Source: Thelephora terrestris
Lineage: Eukaryota; Basidiomycota; Agaricomycetes; Thelephorales; Thelephoraceae
Length of the DNA stretch: 64,000 nt
Assembly: GCA_015956445.1 (NCBI GenBank)
Contig: WIUZ02000003.1
Location: 2,480,001 to 2,544,000 of the forward strand
Reading direction: 5' to 3'
The notes beneath the pieces were generated by a model. It saw only the letters and a program-made list of their open reading frames with translations, made no database searches and was not told where the DNA came from. The position numbers and the translations under genes are program-made. Below, one piece after another: positions 1 to 7,935 of the stretch. Positions within the stretch are counted from its first letter, which is position 1, and each line of letters starts with the position of its first letter.

Positions 1-1143
1 ACGCGCGCGCACTAAAAATAGGTCTCAAGACCCTGATGACCCCTTTATGACATCACGAACCCCTTTTACGACCCCTCATGACTTTACGATTACGATCAAC
101 CCTGGACCCTGATCACACACGTGGACAGTCACATCACAGTCTCCTAACCGGAGGAAGGACTCGCCGCTATTCGGAAGCATCGCCTTAGGATCCTTCTGGT
201 TAGCCCAGCGCATGTGGAGTAGCCGTTAGCGTGAAACGCCGGCGAATCTGTAATCCCTCATGTCCCATGAGTCTAGGCCCGACCTCCTCATGTTCGGACG
301 TACGTTGAGGTTGCCACTAGTCCGTGATGCTGTTACCGCCTACAGACAACAAGGGATGTTTGCATGGCTCTACTCCCGAATCCGCTGGTACAACTATGTA
401 AAGGGAGATTGCCACCTGACCCTTGGGTGTGATCCCCAGGTACGAACTTTCATGACCCCATGCCCCTTTTTCTTTTAGGACTAGCGTTATCTTTACCCCT
501 ATGTTTCATGCGGACATTCGTTATCTTTTATGCAATCCTTCACATGCTAGTAAGGCCCTTTGTCCTTTATTCTCCCACGCGTCACCTTTGTTCGCTTCCC
601 TTACTTAGCGTTCTCACACTCCTTATCTCCCTTTGTTCTGGACTTGATAAGGGTATATTAGGGTATTGACGTCATGGCCACTCCTTTAGTATAAGTAGCA
701 ACTGTGGCTGTATCGTAGTACCTCAGTTTTGTTACCTCAGGAAATCCTCTGCCCTTCTCAGCCCAGTTGCAGTTAAGGACAAGTCAGAGTTTCTTGTTTG
801 ATTCAAGACATCCCCCATCTGCTCTCCCTCCCGCTCTGCGCGTCAACTGCGCCTCGTAACTATAGACTCTTCGCAGTCATATTAGAACACCTCGAGCGTC
901 CAGTCGATCAACTGGTGGAGTCATCAATCCTGTTGTAGGGATCAACCCTTGTTTGTTAAACCGAACGAAGTACGGTTTAGGTTGGGTTTCTCTTTAGGAT
1001 TTCGACCTGACTTGCAGTGACCTCGGACAACCTACCGGAAGAATAGAGACGTGATCGTTCTCTCACAAGCTAGTCGGACTAGTGAGTACTCTGCGGAGTC
1101 GGCTCAGTGCACTGGTAGTTGTTGGGGTAGAGTGGCCCTGACA
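1..1143 (+). mobile_element. T2 LTR-like element, partial (runs off left edge)
   Basis: This is the TATA-bearing end of a T2 element. The same sequence occurs in reverse orientation at 49310-50460 and again at 52619-53640. Reading on the plus strand there is a TATA box near 689 (GTATAAGTAG), about 450 bp of leader-like sequence, and the terminus GGCCCTGACA at 1136-1143. The T2 gene, which reads antisense to this polarity, would lie beyond the left edge. The element sits inside a T1 remnant that resumes at 1144. A short hydrophobic frame near 460-669 recurs in the other two copies but has no independent support as a gene. Assignment to T2 is sure; the nature of T2 is not. Confidence 0.75.
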
Positions 1144-1257
1144 CTTGTCTGAATTTGTAGTTTTTGTTAGCCCCCTTTGTATTATCTTTACTACGAATAA
1201 GACCAATGTCTTGAATTATTTGTGAGATCTTGGTTACTATGTCACGCGTTCGTGACA
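1144..1257 (-). mobile_element. T1 element fragment (palindromic end)
   Basis: These 114 bp match the ORF-A-side end of T1, including the terminal inverted motif that reads TGTCACGAACGCGTGACA on the minus strand. The T2 element at 1-1143 interrupts it inside the conserved C-terminal block of ORF A; the rest of this T1 copy presumably lies left of the window. On its right it abuts T3 sequence at 1258, so this T1 copy was inserted in T3. Confidence 0.8.
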
Positions 1258-1765
1258 GAGACCAGTCATCCAACCCCCTTTGGTTATATACCAAATGCCA
1301 CGCCCCTTCCACGACTCAGGAGTTGAGTCATCATTTCTATTGTTTACTGCACATGACCCAGATGATATCATTTGCCCCTATCTTTAGTCATATGCTCCCC
1401 TTTTGCCATTGGCTGTTAGTCAGTCATACCCACATTCCTTCCGAACATTCCCAGGCTACGTCATGCTTTGTAATTGCTCTGTAATGCTCTCAAATTGCTA
1501 TTGGCCGCCACACTTTCGTTTATCAGCTGATAATTTGTAGCATTAGTCACCACGTAACGCACAGACCATGCAGTGCTGCGCACGGACCATGTTTGTCTGT
1601 GTTTGTATCATTAAGGTAGTTACATGTCACTGTCACATCACAAATCTAAGTAGTATATATTGTCACGAACGCGTGACATAGTAGCCAAAATCACACAAAT
1701 AATTCAAGACATTGGTCTCATTCGCGGTAATAATAGTACAAAGGTGGCTAAAAGGGACTACAAAC

Positions 1766-2320
1766 TTAGACAAGGACAAACGGGTCGATATCACAAGAAC
1801 AGTTCTGAGGAAGAGGGCAGCGATGAGCGAAGTGGTGAGGGTTATGGATACTCTCAGGACAGTAAGACCACTCTCGCGTCATCGGATCCTGCCAACACTC
1901 TCTACACCCCAACACATCATGAGATAGACTATCATACATCTCTCGTCGCACGTCCGACAAGGCCCCGCTCACTAATGAGAACCCATAGCGGTCTTGGAGA
2001 CCCGCCACCTCCACCTTCAATTTCATCCTCACCTGACGTGACTTGTCGGACGGACGACAACGTTGACCAGAACGAGTCATCGGACTCTTGCGGGTCTTCT
2101 TCTTCTGGGACCGCTCCACCATCTGGCGAGCTGGGGCAGGACTCCAGGGAGGGGATGGAGGGAGAGGAACACCCCGATCCTGGCGGTGGCGAAGGGACGA
2201 CTGGGGACTTGCAAGGGGGGTCGGTACAATAAGCTCCCCGACATTGGTGTCCGAAATATCGGAAGAGAGACGCCTGGAAAGGTCCCCAATGTTCCAAAGC
2301 AAAGTGAGAGAAGTCGTCAT
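1766..2320 (-). CDS. T1 ORF A-overlapping frame with conserved Cys/His-rich C block
   Basis: A second open frame overlaps the end of ORF A. Its last ~75 residues are the best conserved part of the T1 antisense strand: a LQDRYGF-type segment, a helix with DSLSHDVLGCRECW, then YCPES..YNPHHFAHRCPLPQNCSCDIDPF. The spacing of Cys and His (CxxC, then C, HH, H, C, CxC) suggests a metal-binding fold. The more distant variant at 45013-45273 keeps these residues, which points to selection on the protein. The N-terminal half of this frame is probably a shadow of ORF A. Confidence 0.5.
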   Translation of the reverse strand: MTTSLTLLWNIGDLSRRLSSDISDTNVGELIVPTPLASPQSSLRHRQDRGVPLPPSPPWSPAPARQMVERSQKKKTRKSPMTRSGQRCRPSDKSRQVRMKLKVEVAGLQDRYGFSLVSGALSDVRREMYDSLSHDVLGCRECWQDPMTREWSYCPESIHNPHHFAHRCPLPQNCSCDIDPFVLV

Positions 2321-2666
2321 TCAAGCTGTTCATGATAACGTACATAAGGTCCACCCGCTTCTCCAATTTCGCAATCCTATCCTCCCTCTCCCTCTCCATG
2401 GCGTCCAATAAACAAACGGCTCCGGGGTGTTGAGCCTGGACCACAGGCCCAGAAAGTCTAGGGTCTTCATACCCAGCTTGCTCCCAGAACTCGGCGGGAG
2501 CGTTATGAGCGGTGAGGAAATTAATGGCAACTTGGTTGTCATGAGCGATGTTGGCAGGGGAGTCATACAAATGTTGCTCCACGTCGTAGGGAGCATCGGT
2601 CTCGAAGGACAGGGTGAAAGGGGTGGCGGCGGCATTGAGCACGGCGTTGTTGGCAACGAAAGACAT
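1932..2666 (-). CDS. T1 ORF A (coiled-coil protein, unknown function)
   Basis: A 244-residue frame in the T1 element at 1661-3942, also present in the copies starting at 5498, 16256, 28235(-), 23734(-) and 45883(-). Visible features in order: an Ala/Asn/Pro-rich N terminus, a conserved block EQHLYDSPANIAHDN (about residues 30-45), a charged heptad-like helix around EREREDRIAKLEKRVDLMYV (about 90-110) likely to form a coiled coil, a short Cys-rich stretch (CxxxxCTDPPC, about 140-150), then a Pro/Ser/Glu-rich acidic tail. No known domain is recognised. Conservation of the protein across diverged T1 variants argues that it is, or was, translated. Confidence 0.6.
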   Translation of the reverse strand: MSFVANNAVLNAAATPFTLSFETDAPYDVEQHLYDSPANIAHDNQVAINFLTAHNAPAEFWEQAGYEDPRLSGPVVQAQHPGAVCLLDAMEREREDRIAKLEKRVDLMYVIMNSLNDDFSHFALEHWGPFQASLFRYFGHQCRGAYCTDPPCKSPVVPSPPPGSGCSSPSIPSLESCPSSPDGGAVPEEEDPQESDDSFWSTLSSVRQVTSGEDEIEGGGGGSPRPLWVLISERGLVGRATRDV

Positions 2667-3298
2667 AGAAGCAAGAGATATTTGGAGGAGGTGGTACTGG
2701 TGTTTGGTGGGAGTGGAAAAGAGACGATGAGGGAAACGATCATTAATCCCCCTGACTTAAATACACCCTGACTCAAAGAAAACCGAAAAGGGAAAACAAA
2801 ACCCATTATCCATTAACGTCCCAATTAGGGTAAACGAACCCTCAACTCCAATCGCGATCCCATCAAATCAGAGAAATCCCCATCCGTCTTCTACTACTAC
2901 CGTGAAACGAGGGAAATCCCCACCGATCATGGGAAGTCCCCATCAGTCTTCTATTACCGCCATCGATCATGAGAAATCCCCATTGTGCTCCTAACGACTC
3001 CTTTACTATTGTTCCCCTATTTCATTTCGCTATCTGTCGTTCCAAAGTCTCACTCCCCTGACTCATTCACCCTGCCCTAAACTACGCACAGACCATGTTG
3101 ATTCCTGTTTGGCTCGTTGTAGAATAATGACTCCTGTAGAGGATTGGGTATATAAGGAAGAGCGTTCGCTCCTTTCTTTCCCCATTCTCAATCTCTTCTG
3201 TACCTCTTTACCCACAACCTGAATACAAGTAAGCTGAGGAATTCTCCTCACGCCTTACCTCTTTCTGACTCATTTAGCAGGAATCCTCCTGCCAGTGT

Positions 3299-3919
3299 AT
3301 GATCAGCGCCCCTAATCCCTTTCCCTCTACAAGCCCCGTTCAACGACCAACTGTCCCTGACGCTAGGAGATCTATCTGGGAGTATAAACTCATCAGAAGT
3401 CTTCAAATAAACCGAACTGCCGGTTTACTCACCCATTTCCCTTACTATCGCCCCTTTGCAGCTCTCGACTCCGGAGTCACTACTCCTCCTTTCCTTCTAG
3501 GCGCAGATCATCAGTTCCTTTGGAACTCGGACCTCACTGAGAGTGTCCTAGCAACGGTCTATTTCAGCGTTAGCCCGGCCTTTTACTTCCCCTCTCCCAA
3601 AGTCCACTTAACTACCAACGTTCACACTCACTCCCCCGCTCTTATCATCCTCTGGTGGGACATCCCAACTGAACTACCTTATTTGATTATAGAGTATCTC
3701 GTTCACTTCGAACAACTCAGCGGTCAAGACTTCGAGCCGTTCGTCCAGCAATTGAACCAATTCTGCCAGGACTACCATTCGTCCGTCCATCCTTATCAAA
3801 CAGAGTCACCACTCTCGCTTGATATCCCTCCTCCTCTCACCTCTACACCCGGAACCCCCTTCAAGACTCGACCCGATACCCCACATCCCTCTACTAATCC
3901 TCTAGCGCCCCACAAATAG
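3299..3919 (+). CDS. T1 ORF B (unknown, ~207 aa)
   Basis: The sense-strand ORF of T1, preceded by a TATA box in the motif GGGTATATAAGGAAGAGCG at 3147-3166 and ending just before the right terminus. The protein has an N-terminal RRSIWEYKLIRSLQ motif, a central aromatic-rich region (LLTHFPYYRPFAALD, ADHQFLW, VLATVYFS, IILWWDIPTELPY), a helical FEPFVQQLNQFCQDYHSSVHP segment, and a Pro/Thr-rich tail ending NPLAPHK. No signal peptide or domain is recognised. Copies at 4238-4861, 15035-15658 and 28833-29456 have the same length, so purifying selection or very recent spread is likely. Confidence 0.6.
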   Translation: MISAPNPFPSTSPVQRPTVPDARRSIWEYKLIRSLQINRTAGLLTHFPYYRPFAALDSGVTTPPFLLGADHQFLWNSDLTESVLATVYFSVSPAFYFPSPKVHLTTNVHTHSPALIILWWDIPTELPYLIIEYLVHFEQLSGQDFEPFVQQLNQFCQDYHSSVHPYQTESPLSLDIPPPLTSTPGTPFKTRPDTPHPSTNPLAPHK

Positions 3920-4237
3920 TAAGCAGGCCTACAACCCTGACATATATACTCAGAGTAGTTTAGCCTGTACTCCTTAGATTTGTTATCATCAGACTCTCCG
4001 TGACCTCTACTGCTGTGTGCTTAGAGCAAGAGTGTTTGAAGACCCTTGTCTCCTTCTTTCTCCTCTTCTCCAATCTAAGTCTGTGAAGAGACTTCCGATA
4101 TCCCTGGGTTTGCAACAGGGTTATAACTGTGTGTTTGACCCCTGAGTGTGATAGGTTTGAATAGCAAGAGTGCTATTGAACTGTAGAGGTCGCGTCGGCC
4201 TGACAAAGAGCAGGATGTGTCAGGGTTGTAGGCCTGC

Positions 4238-4861
4238 TTACTGTTTGTGGGGCGCTAGAGGATTAGCAGATGGATGGGGGGTGTCGGGTCTGGTTTTGAA
4301 GGGGGTTCCGGGCGTAGAGATGAGAGGAGGAGGGATGTCAAGAGAGAGAGGTGACTCTGTCTGATATGGATGAACGGGCGAGTGATAGTCTTGGCAGAAC
4401 TGATGGAGTTGCTGCACAAACGGTTCGAAGTCTTGGTTGCTAAGACGTTCGAAATTGACGAGGTATTCTATAACCGAATAAGGTAATTCAGTTGGAATTT
4501 CCCACCAGAGTACGATGATAGCAGGAGAGTGGGTGTGGATATTTGTGGTAAGATGAACACGCGGAGAGGGGAAATAAAAGGCTGGACTGATACTGAAGTA
4601 AACGGTAGCAAGGACGCTCTCCGTAAGATCCGAATTCCAGAGGAATTGGTGATCTGCTCCTAAGAGAAAAGGAGGAGTGGTAACTCCGGCGTCAAGGGCT
4701 GCAAAGGGTCGATAATAAGGAAAATGGGTGAGTAAACCGGCTGTTCGGTTTACTTGGAGACTCCTGATGAGTTTATACTCCCAGATAGATCTCCTGGCGT
4801 CAGGGACGTTTGGTCGTTGAACTGGACTAGTAGAGGGGAAAGGGTTTGGGGGACTGAACAT
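4238..4861 (-). CDS. T1 ORF B (unknown, 207 aa)
   Basis: Same protein as the ORF B at 3299-3919, with conservative substitutions (for example N-to-S, L-to-V type changes) spread along the length. The start is the ATG after the conserved TGCCAGTGTATG context seen in all copies. It ends NPLAPHKQ. The TATA box GGGTATATAAGGAAG lies upstream near 5012. Function is unknown. Confidence 0.6.
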   Translation of the reverse strand: MFSPPNPFPSTSPVQRPNVPDARRSIWEYKLIRSLQVNRTAGLLTHFPYYRPFAALDAGVTTPPFLLGADHQFLWNSDLTESVLATVYFSISPAFYFPSPRVHLTTNIHTHSPAIIVLWWEIPTELPYSVIEYLVNFERLSNQDFEPFVQQLHQFCQDYHSPVHPYQTESPLSLDIPPPLISTPGTPFKTRPDTPHPSANPLAPHKQ

Positions 4862-5497
4862 ACACTGGCAGGAGAATTCCTGCTTGAATGAGTCAGAGAA
4901 GGTAAGACGTGAGGAGAATTCCTCAGCTTACTTTGTTTATTCACGTTGTGGGTAGAGGAGTACAGAAGAGATTGAGAATGGGGAAAGAAAGGAGCGAACG
5001 CTCTTCCTTATATACCCAATCCTCTACAGGAGTCATTATTCTACAACGAGTCAAACAAGAATCAACATGGTCTGTGCGTAGTTTAGGGCAGGGTAGATGA
5101 GTCAGGATGAGGGGACTTAGAACGACGGATGGTAATTACTAATACGGGAACAGTAGAGGCGTGAGTCGGTGGGAGCATTTGGGGATTTCTCGTGTTTCAT
5201 GGTAGTAATAGAAGTGTGGTGGGGATTTCCCATGATCGATGGGGATTTCTCTGGATCAACGGTAGTAATAGAAGCGTGATGGGGATTTCTCTGGGTTTGA
5301 TGGGATCGCGATCGGGGTTGAGGGTTCGTTTATCCTAATGGGGACGTTAATGAATAATAGATTATTGTTTTCCCCCTTTTGGCTTTCTTTGAGTCAGGAT
5401 GTATTTAAGTCGGGGGGGGATTAATGATCGTTCCCCTCATCGTCTCTTTTCCCCTCCCACAATTACCACTACCGCCTCGCAAACATCTATCACTACT

Positions 5498-6235
5498 ATG
5501 TCTGCTTTCGCCGCCGCCGACGTCATTCTCAACGCTGCCGCCACCCCCTTCACTCCGTCCTTTACGACGGACGCTCCCTTCAACATGGAGCAGCATTTGT
5601 ATGATTCCCCTGCCAATATTGCTCACGACAACCGGGTTGCCGTTGACTTTCTCACTGCTCACGATGCTCCCGCCGAGTTCTGGGAGCAGGCTGGCTATGA
5701 CAACCCCAGGCTCTCCAGGCCTCGTCTTCAAGCCGCTCACCCTGCAGCCGCTGTTTTGTTGGATGTCATGGAGAGGGACCGAGAGGATAGAATTGCGAAA
5801 CTGGAGAAACGTGTGGACCTTATGTACGTCATCATGAACAGCTTGAATGATGACTTCTCTCACTTTGCTTTGGAACATTGGGGACCTTTCCAGGCATCTC
5901 TCTTCCGATATTTTGGACACCAGTGCCATGGGGCCTATTGCACCGACCCCCCTTGCAAGTCCCCAGTCATCCCTTCGCCACCGCCAGGATCAGGGCGTTC
6001 CTCTCCCTCCATCCCCTCCCTGGAGTCCTGCCCCAGTTCGCCAGATGGTGGAGAGGTCCCAGAAGAAGAAGACCCGCAAGAGTCCGATGACTCGTTCTGG
6101 TCAACATTGTCGTCCCTCCGACAAGCCACGTCAGGTGAGGATGAAGTTGAAGGTGGAAGTGGCGGGTCTCCAAGACCGCTATGGGTTCGCCTTAGTGAGC
6201 GCAGCCTTGTCGGACATGAAGCGAGAGATGTATGA
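5498..6235 (+). CDS. T1 ORF A (coiled-coil protein, unknown)
   Basis: ORF A of the T1 copy at 4218-6506. The frame is open upstream to 5399, but the start at 5498 (MSAFAAADV) matches the start used in the other copies and lies ~90 bp after the TATTTAAG box near 5401. It carries EQHLYDSPANIAHDN, the coiled-coil block EREDRIAKLEKRVDLMY, the Cys-rich CTDPPC stretch and the acidic Ser/Pro tail. Function is unknown. Confidence 0.6.
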   Translation: MSAFAAADVILNAAATPFTPSFTTDAPFNMEQHLYDSPANIAHDNRVAVDFLTAHDAPAEFWEQAGYDNPRLSRPRLQAAHPAAAVLLDVMERDREDRIAKLEKRVDLMYVIMNSLNDDFSHFALEHWGPFQASLFRYFGHQCHGAYCTDPPCKSPVIPSPPPGSGRSSPSIPSLESCPSSPDGGEVPEEEDPQESDDSFWSTLSSLRQATSGEDEVEGGSGGSPRPLWVRLSERSLVGHEARDV

Positions 6236-6401
6236 TAGTTTGTCTCATGATGTGTTGGGGTGTAGGGAGTGTTGGCAGGATCCGGCAACGCGAGAGTGGT
6301 CCTACTGTCCTGAGAGCGTTTATAACCCTCACCACTTCGCTCATCGTTGCCCTCTTCCCCAGAACTGTTCATGTGATATCGACCCGTTTGTTCTTGTCTG
6401 A
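5847..6401 (+). CDS. T1 Cys/His-rich C block, overlapping frame
   Basis: An overlapping frame whose last ~75 residues repeat the Cys/His-rich pattern of the other T1 copies (DVLGCRECWQDP, YCPESVYNPHHFAHRC, CSCDIDPFVLV). The conserved half starts near 6150 and ends ~105 bp before the palindromic terminus. A metal-binding role is inferred only from the Cys/His spacing. Confidence 0.45.
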   Translation: MMTSLTLLWNIGDLSRHLSSDILDTSAMGPIAPTPLASPQSSLRHRQDQGVPLPPSPPWSPAPVRQMVERSQKKKTRKSPMTRSGQHCRPSDKPRQVRMKLKVEVAGLQDRYGFALVSAALSDMKREMYDSLSHDVLGCRECWQDPATREWSYCPESVYNPHHFAHRCPLPQNCSCDIDPFVLV

Positions 6402-6511
6402 GTTTGTAGTTCTTTTTAACCACTCGTGTACTATTATTACTGCGAATAAGACCAATGTCCTGGATTACTTGTGAGATTTTGGTTACTATGTCACGCGTTC
6501 GTGACAGGATG

Positions 6512-6968
6512 GCGGATATCCATCGGTTCACGGCATCGTTGGGATGGAGCGTAGGGTTATTGAGCATCCCCTTGATAAACTTGGCATCCATTTCCACAGT
6601 GAGTTTCTTCACGCTGATGGTGTAAATCTGCGTCTGCTTGAGTGCGCGAAACAGCCCGAAGAGCTCGAGCTTGGCCTGAGAGTATCGCGACTCACAATCG
6701 TTGAACGTGATGGACCCGAATCGACTGGGGTAGCGCTTACCGTCTTCACCGACCTGAAGGAGAATGAAACCAACACCGTTCATGCAGGAGTCGACGGCTA
6801 GGATGACTGGGCGTTGCGACTCGTAGTCAATGGGGCGTAGAGCTGGTGAGTTTACGATCGCGGCTTTGAGGTTCTCAATAGCTGCCAACTGCGGGGGTCC
6901 GATTTCGAAGGGTTCGTCTTTCCGTGTTAGCTGGATGAGGGGCCTCACGACGAGAGTGTAGTTCTTGA
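6512..6968 (-). CDS. gypsy pol: RT-connection/RNase H region
   Basis: A fossil block of the gypsy pol, between the T1 insertion and the foldback. Visible are the connection segment (VRPLIQLTRKDEPFEIGP) and an RNase H-type core (PVILAVDSCMNGVGFILLQ, then RYSQAKLELFGLFRALK). The longer open frame running on into T1 and foldback DNA is a chance chimera of three elements and is not annotated as one protein. Confidence 0.75.
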
Positions 6969-6971
6969 TGA

Positions 6972-7847
6972 CACTGGGGGCAAGGGGTGGTGTTCCGGTC
7001 CAGAACATTGCAAGTTCATTGTAAGGAAATGGATGATGTACCAGGCAAAAACTGACCCAGAACATCGCAAACACATTCTGAATTTTCCAGGCCAGTTTCC
7101 TTGCAGTGTTCCGGCACAGAAAATGGTCAGTACATTCACAGTGTTCTGGTGATGGTCCCATTAGGTAATCCATGGGTACATTCAGAATTTTCCCAAAGAA
7201 TGTAACCTCGACGTTGCCAATCGGCACATTTACAATGTTCCTGGTCAGGAAAATTCAAAATGCGCCCAAACAGTGTTTTTGCAGTGTTCTGGGTTGGTAA
7301 ATTCAGAATTTACTGGTGCCATTGACTGCGATGTACTGAGTTTGGCAAACATCAGGAACACTGCAGGAACACTGCAAGGAAACTGGAAAAACCAGGAACA
7401 TCACAAATGAACTTGTGATGTTCCTGGTTTTTCCAGTTTCCTTGCAGTGTTCCTGCAGTGTTCCTGATGTTTGCCAAACTCAGTACATCGCAGTCAATGG
7501 CACCAGTAAATTCTGAATTTACCAACCCAGAACACTGCAAAAACACTGTTTGGGCGCATTTTGAATTTTCCTGACCAGGAACATTGTAAATGTGCCGATT
7601 GGCAACGTCGAGGTTACATTCTTTGGGAAAATTCTGAATGTACCCATGGATTACCTAATGGGACCATCACCAGAACACTGTGAATGTACTGACCATTTTC
7701 TGTGCCGGAACACTGCAAGGAAACTGGCCTGGAAAATTCAGAATGTGTTTGCGATGTTCTGGGTCAGTTTTTGCCTGGTACATCATCCATTTCCTTACAA
7801 TGAACTTGCAATGTTCTGGACCGGAACACCACCCCTTGCCCCCAGTG
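6972..7847. mobile_element. CACTG foldback element 1, near-perfect palindrome, TSD TGA
   Basis: Starts CACTGGGGGCAAGGGG and ends with its inverse complement, flanked by TGA at 6969-6971 and 7848-7850. The two arms are about 435 bp each, and a 6-nt loop (ATGAAC, 7407-7412) lies at the exact geometric centre, so there are no net length changes between the arms. CACTR termini with 3-bp duplications are typical of the CACTA/EnSpm superfamily. No transposase is present; it would have to be moved in trans. It interrupts the gypsy pol between the RT and RNase H regions. Confidence 0.9.
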
Positions 7848-7935
7848 TGAAGATTCGAAGGACTCCACAAGTTCCCAGAAAGGCTCGAACCTCTGAGACA
7901 TTTGTCGGGACTGGCCAGTCCTGGATGGCCTGGAT

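Larger units (their letters stand above)
1661..3942 (+). mobile_element. T1 element, whole (2282 bp), TSD TATAT
   Basis: The element starts TGTCACGAACGCGTGACA and ends CAACCCTGACA, flanked by TATAT at 1656-1660 and 3943-3947. It has the standard T1 layout: ORF A on the minus strand, a roughly 600-bp divergent promoter region, and ORF B on the plus strand ending about 20 bp before the right terminus. The interrupted T3 sequence rejoins cleanly when the element is taken out, as shown by the uninterrupted T3 copy at 62041-62070. No transposase, reverse transcriptase or integrase is visible. It looks whole. Confidence 0.85.
1258..4205 (+). mobile_element. T3 LTR-like element, TATA/leader end, interrupted by T1
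   Basis: Segments 1258-1660 and 3943-4205 together match 61661-62319, the right end of the T3 element. They are split by a whole T1 element at 1661-3942 with target duplication TATAT, which falls within the TATA-like run TAGTATATATACTC. The right terminus is GGCCTGACA at 4197-4205. The gene-bearing part of this T3 copy would lie to the left, beyond the T1 and T2 pieces and outside the window. T3 is itself inserted into the gypsy element, a short stretch of which (4206-4217) is visible before the next insertion. Confidence 0.75.
4218..6506 (-). mobile_element. T1 element, whole (2289 bp), TSD GGATG
   Basis: Terminal TGTCAGGGTTG at 4218 and CGTTCGTGACA at 6506, flanked by GGATG at 4213-4217 and 6507-6511. 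It lies inside the RNase H-region end of the gypsy element; the gypsy reading resumes on either side of the duplication. ORF B (4238-4861, minus) and ORF A (5498-6235, plus) are divergent around a ~630-bp promoter region. It looks whole. Confidence 0.85.

Noticed and set aside
5935-7227. A 430-residue minus-strand open frame that looks like a fusion protein
   Set aside because: It runs through foldback arm, gypsy pol and T1 sequence in turn. The joins coincide with insertion boundaries, so it is a chance chimera.
6972-7847. Long hairpin as a terminator or an RNA gene such as a miRNA precursor
   Set aside because: Exact CACTG ends with a 3-bp duplication inside gypsy pol show it is a mobile element. 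Small RNA output is possible but not shown.
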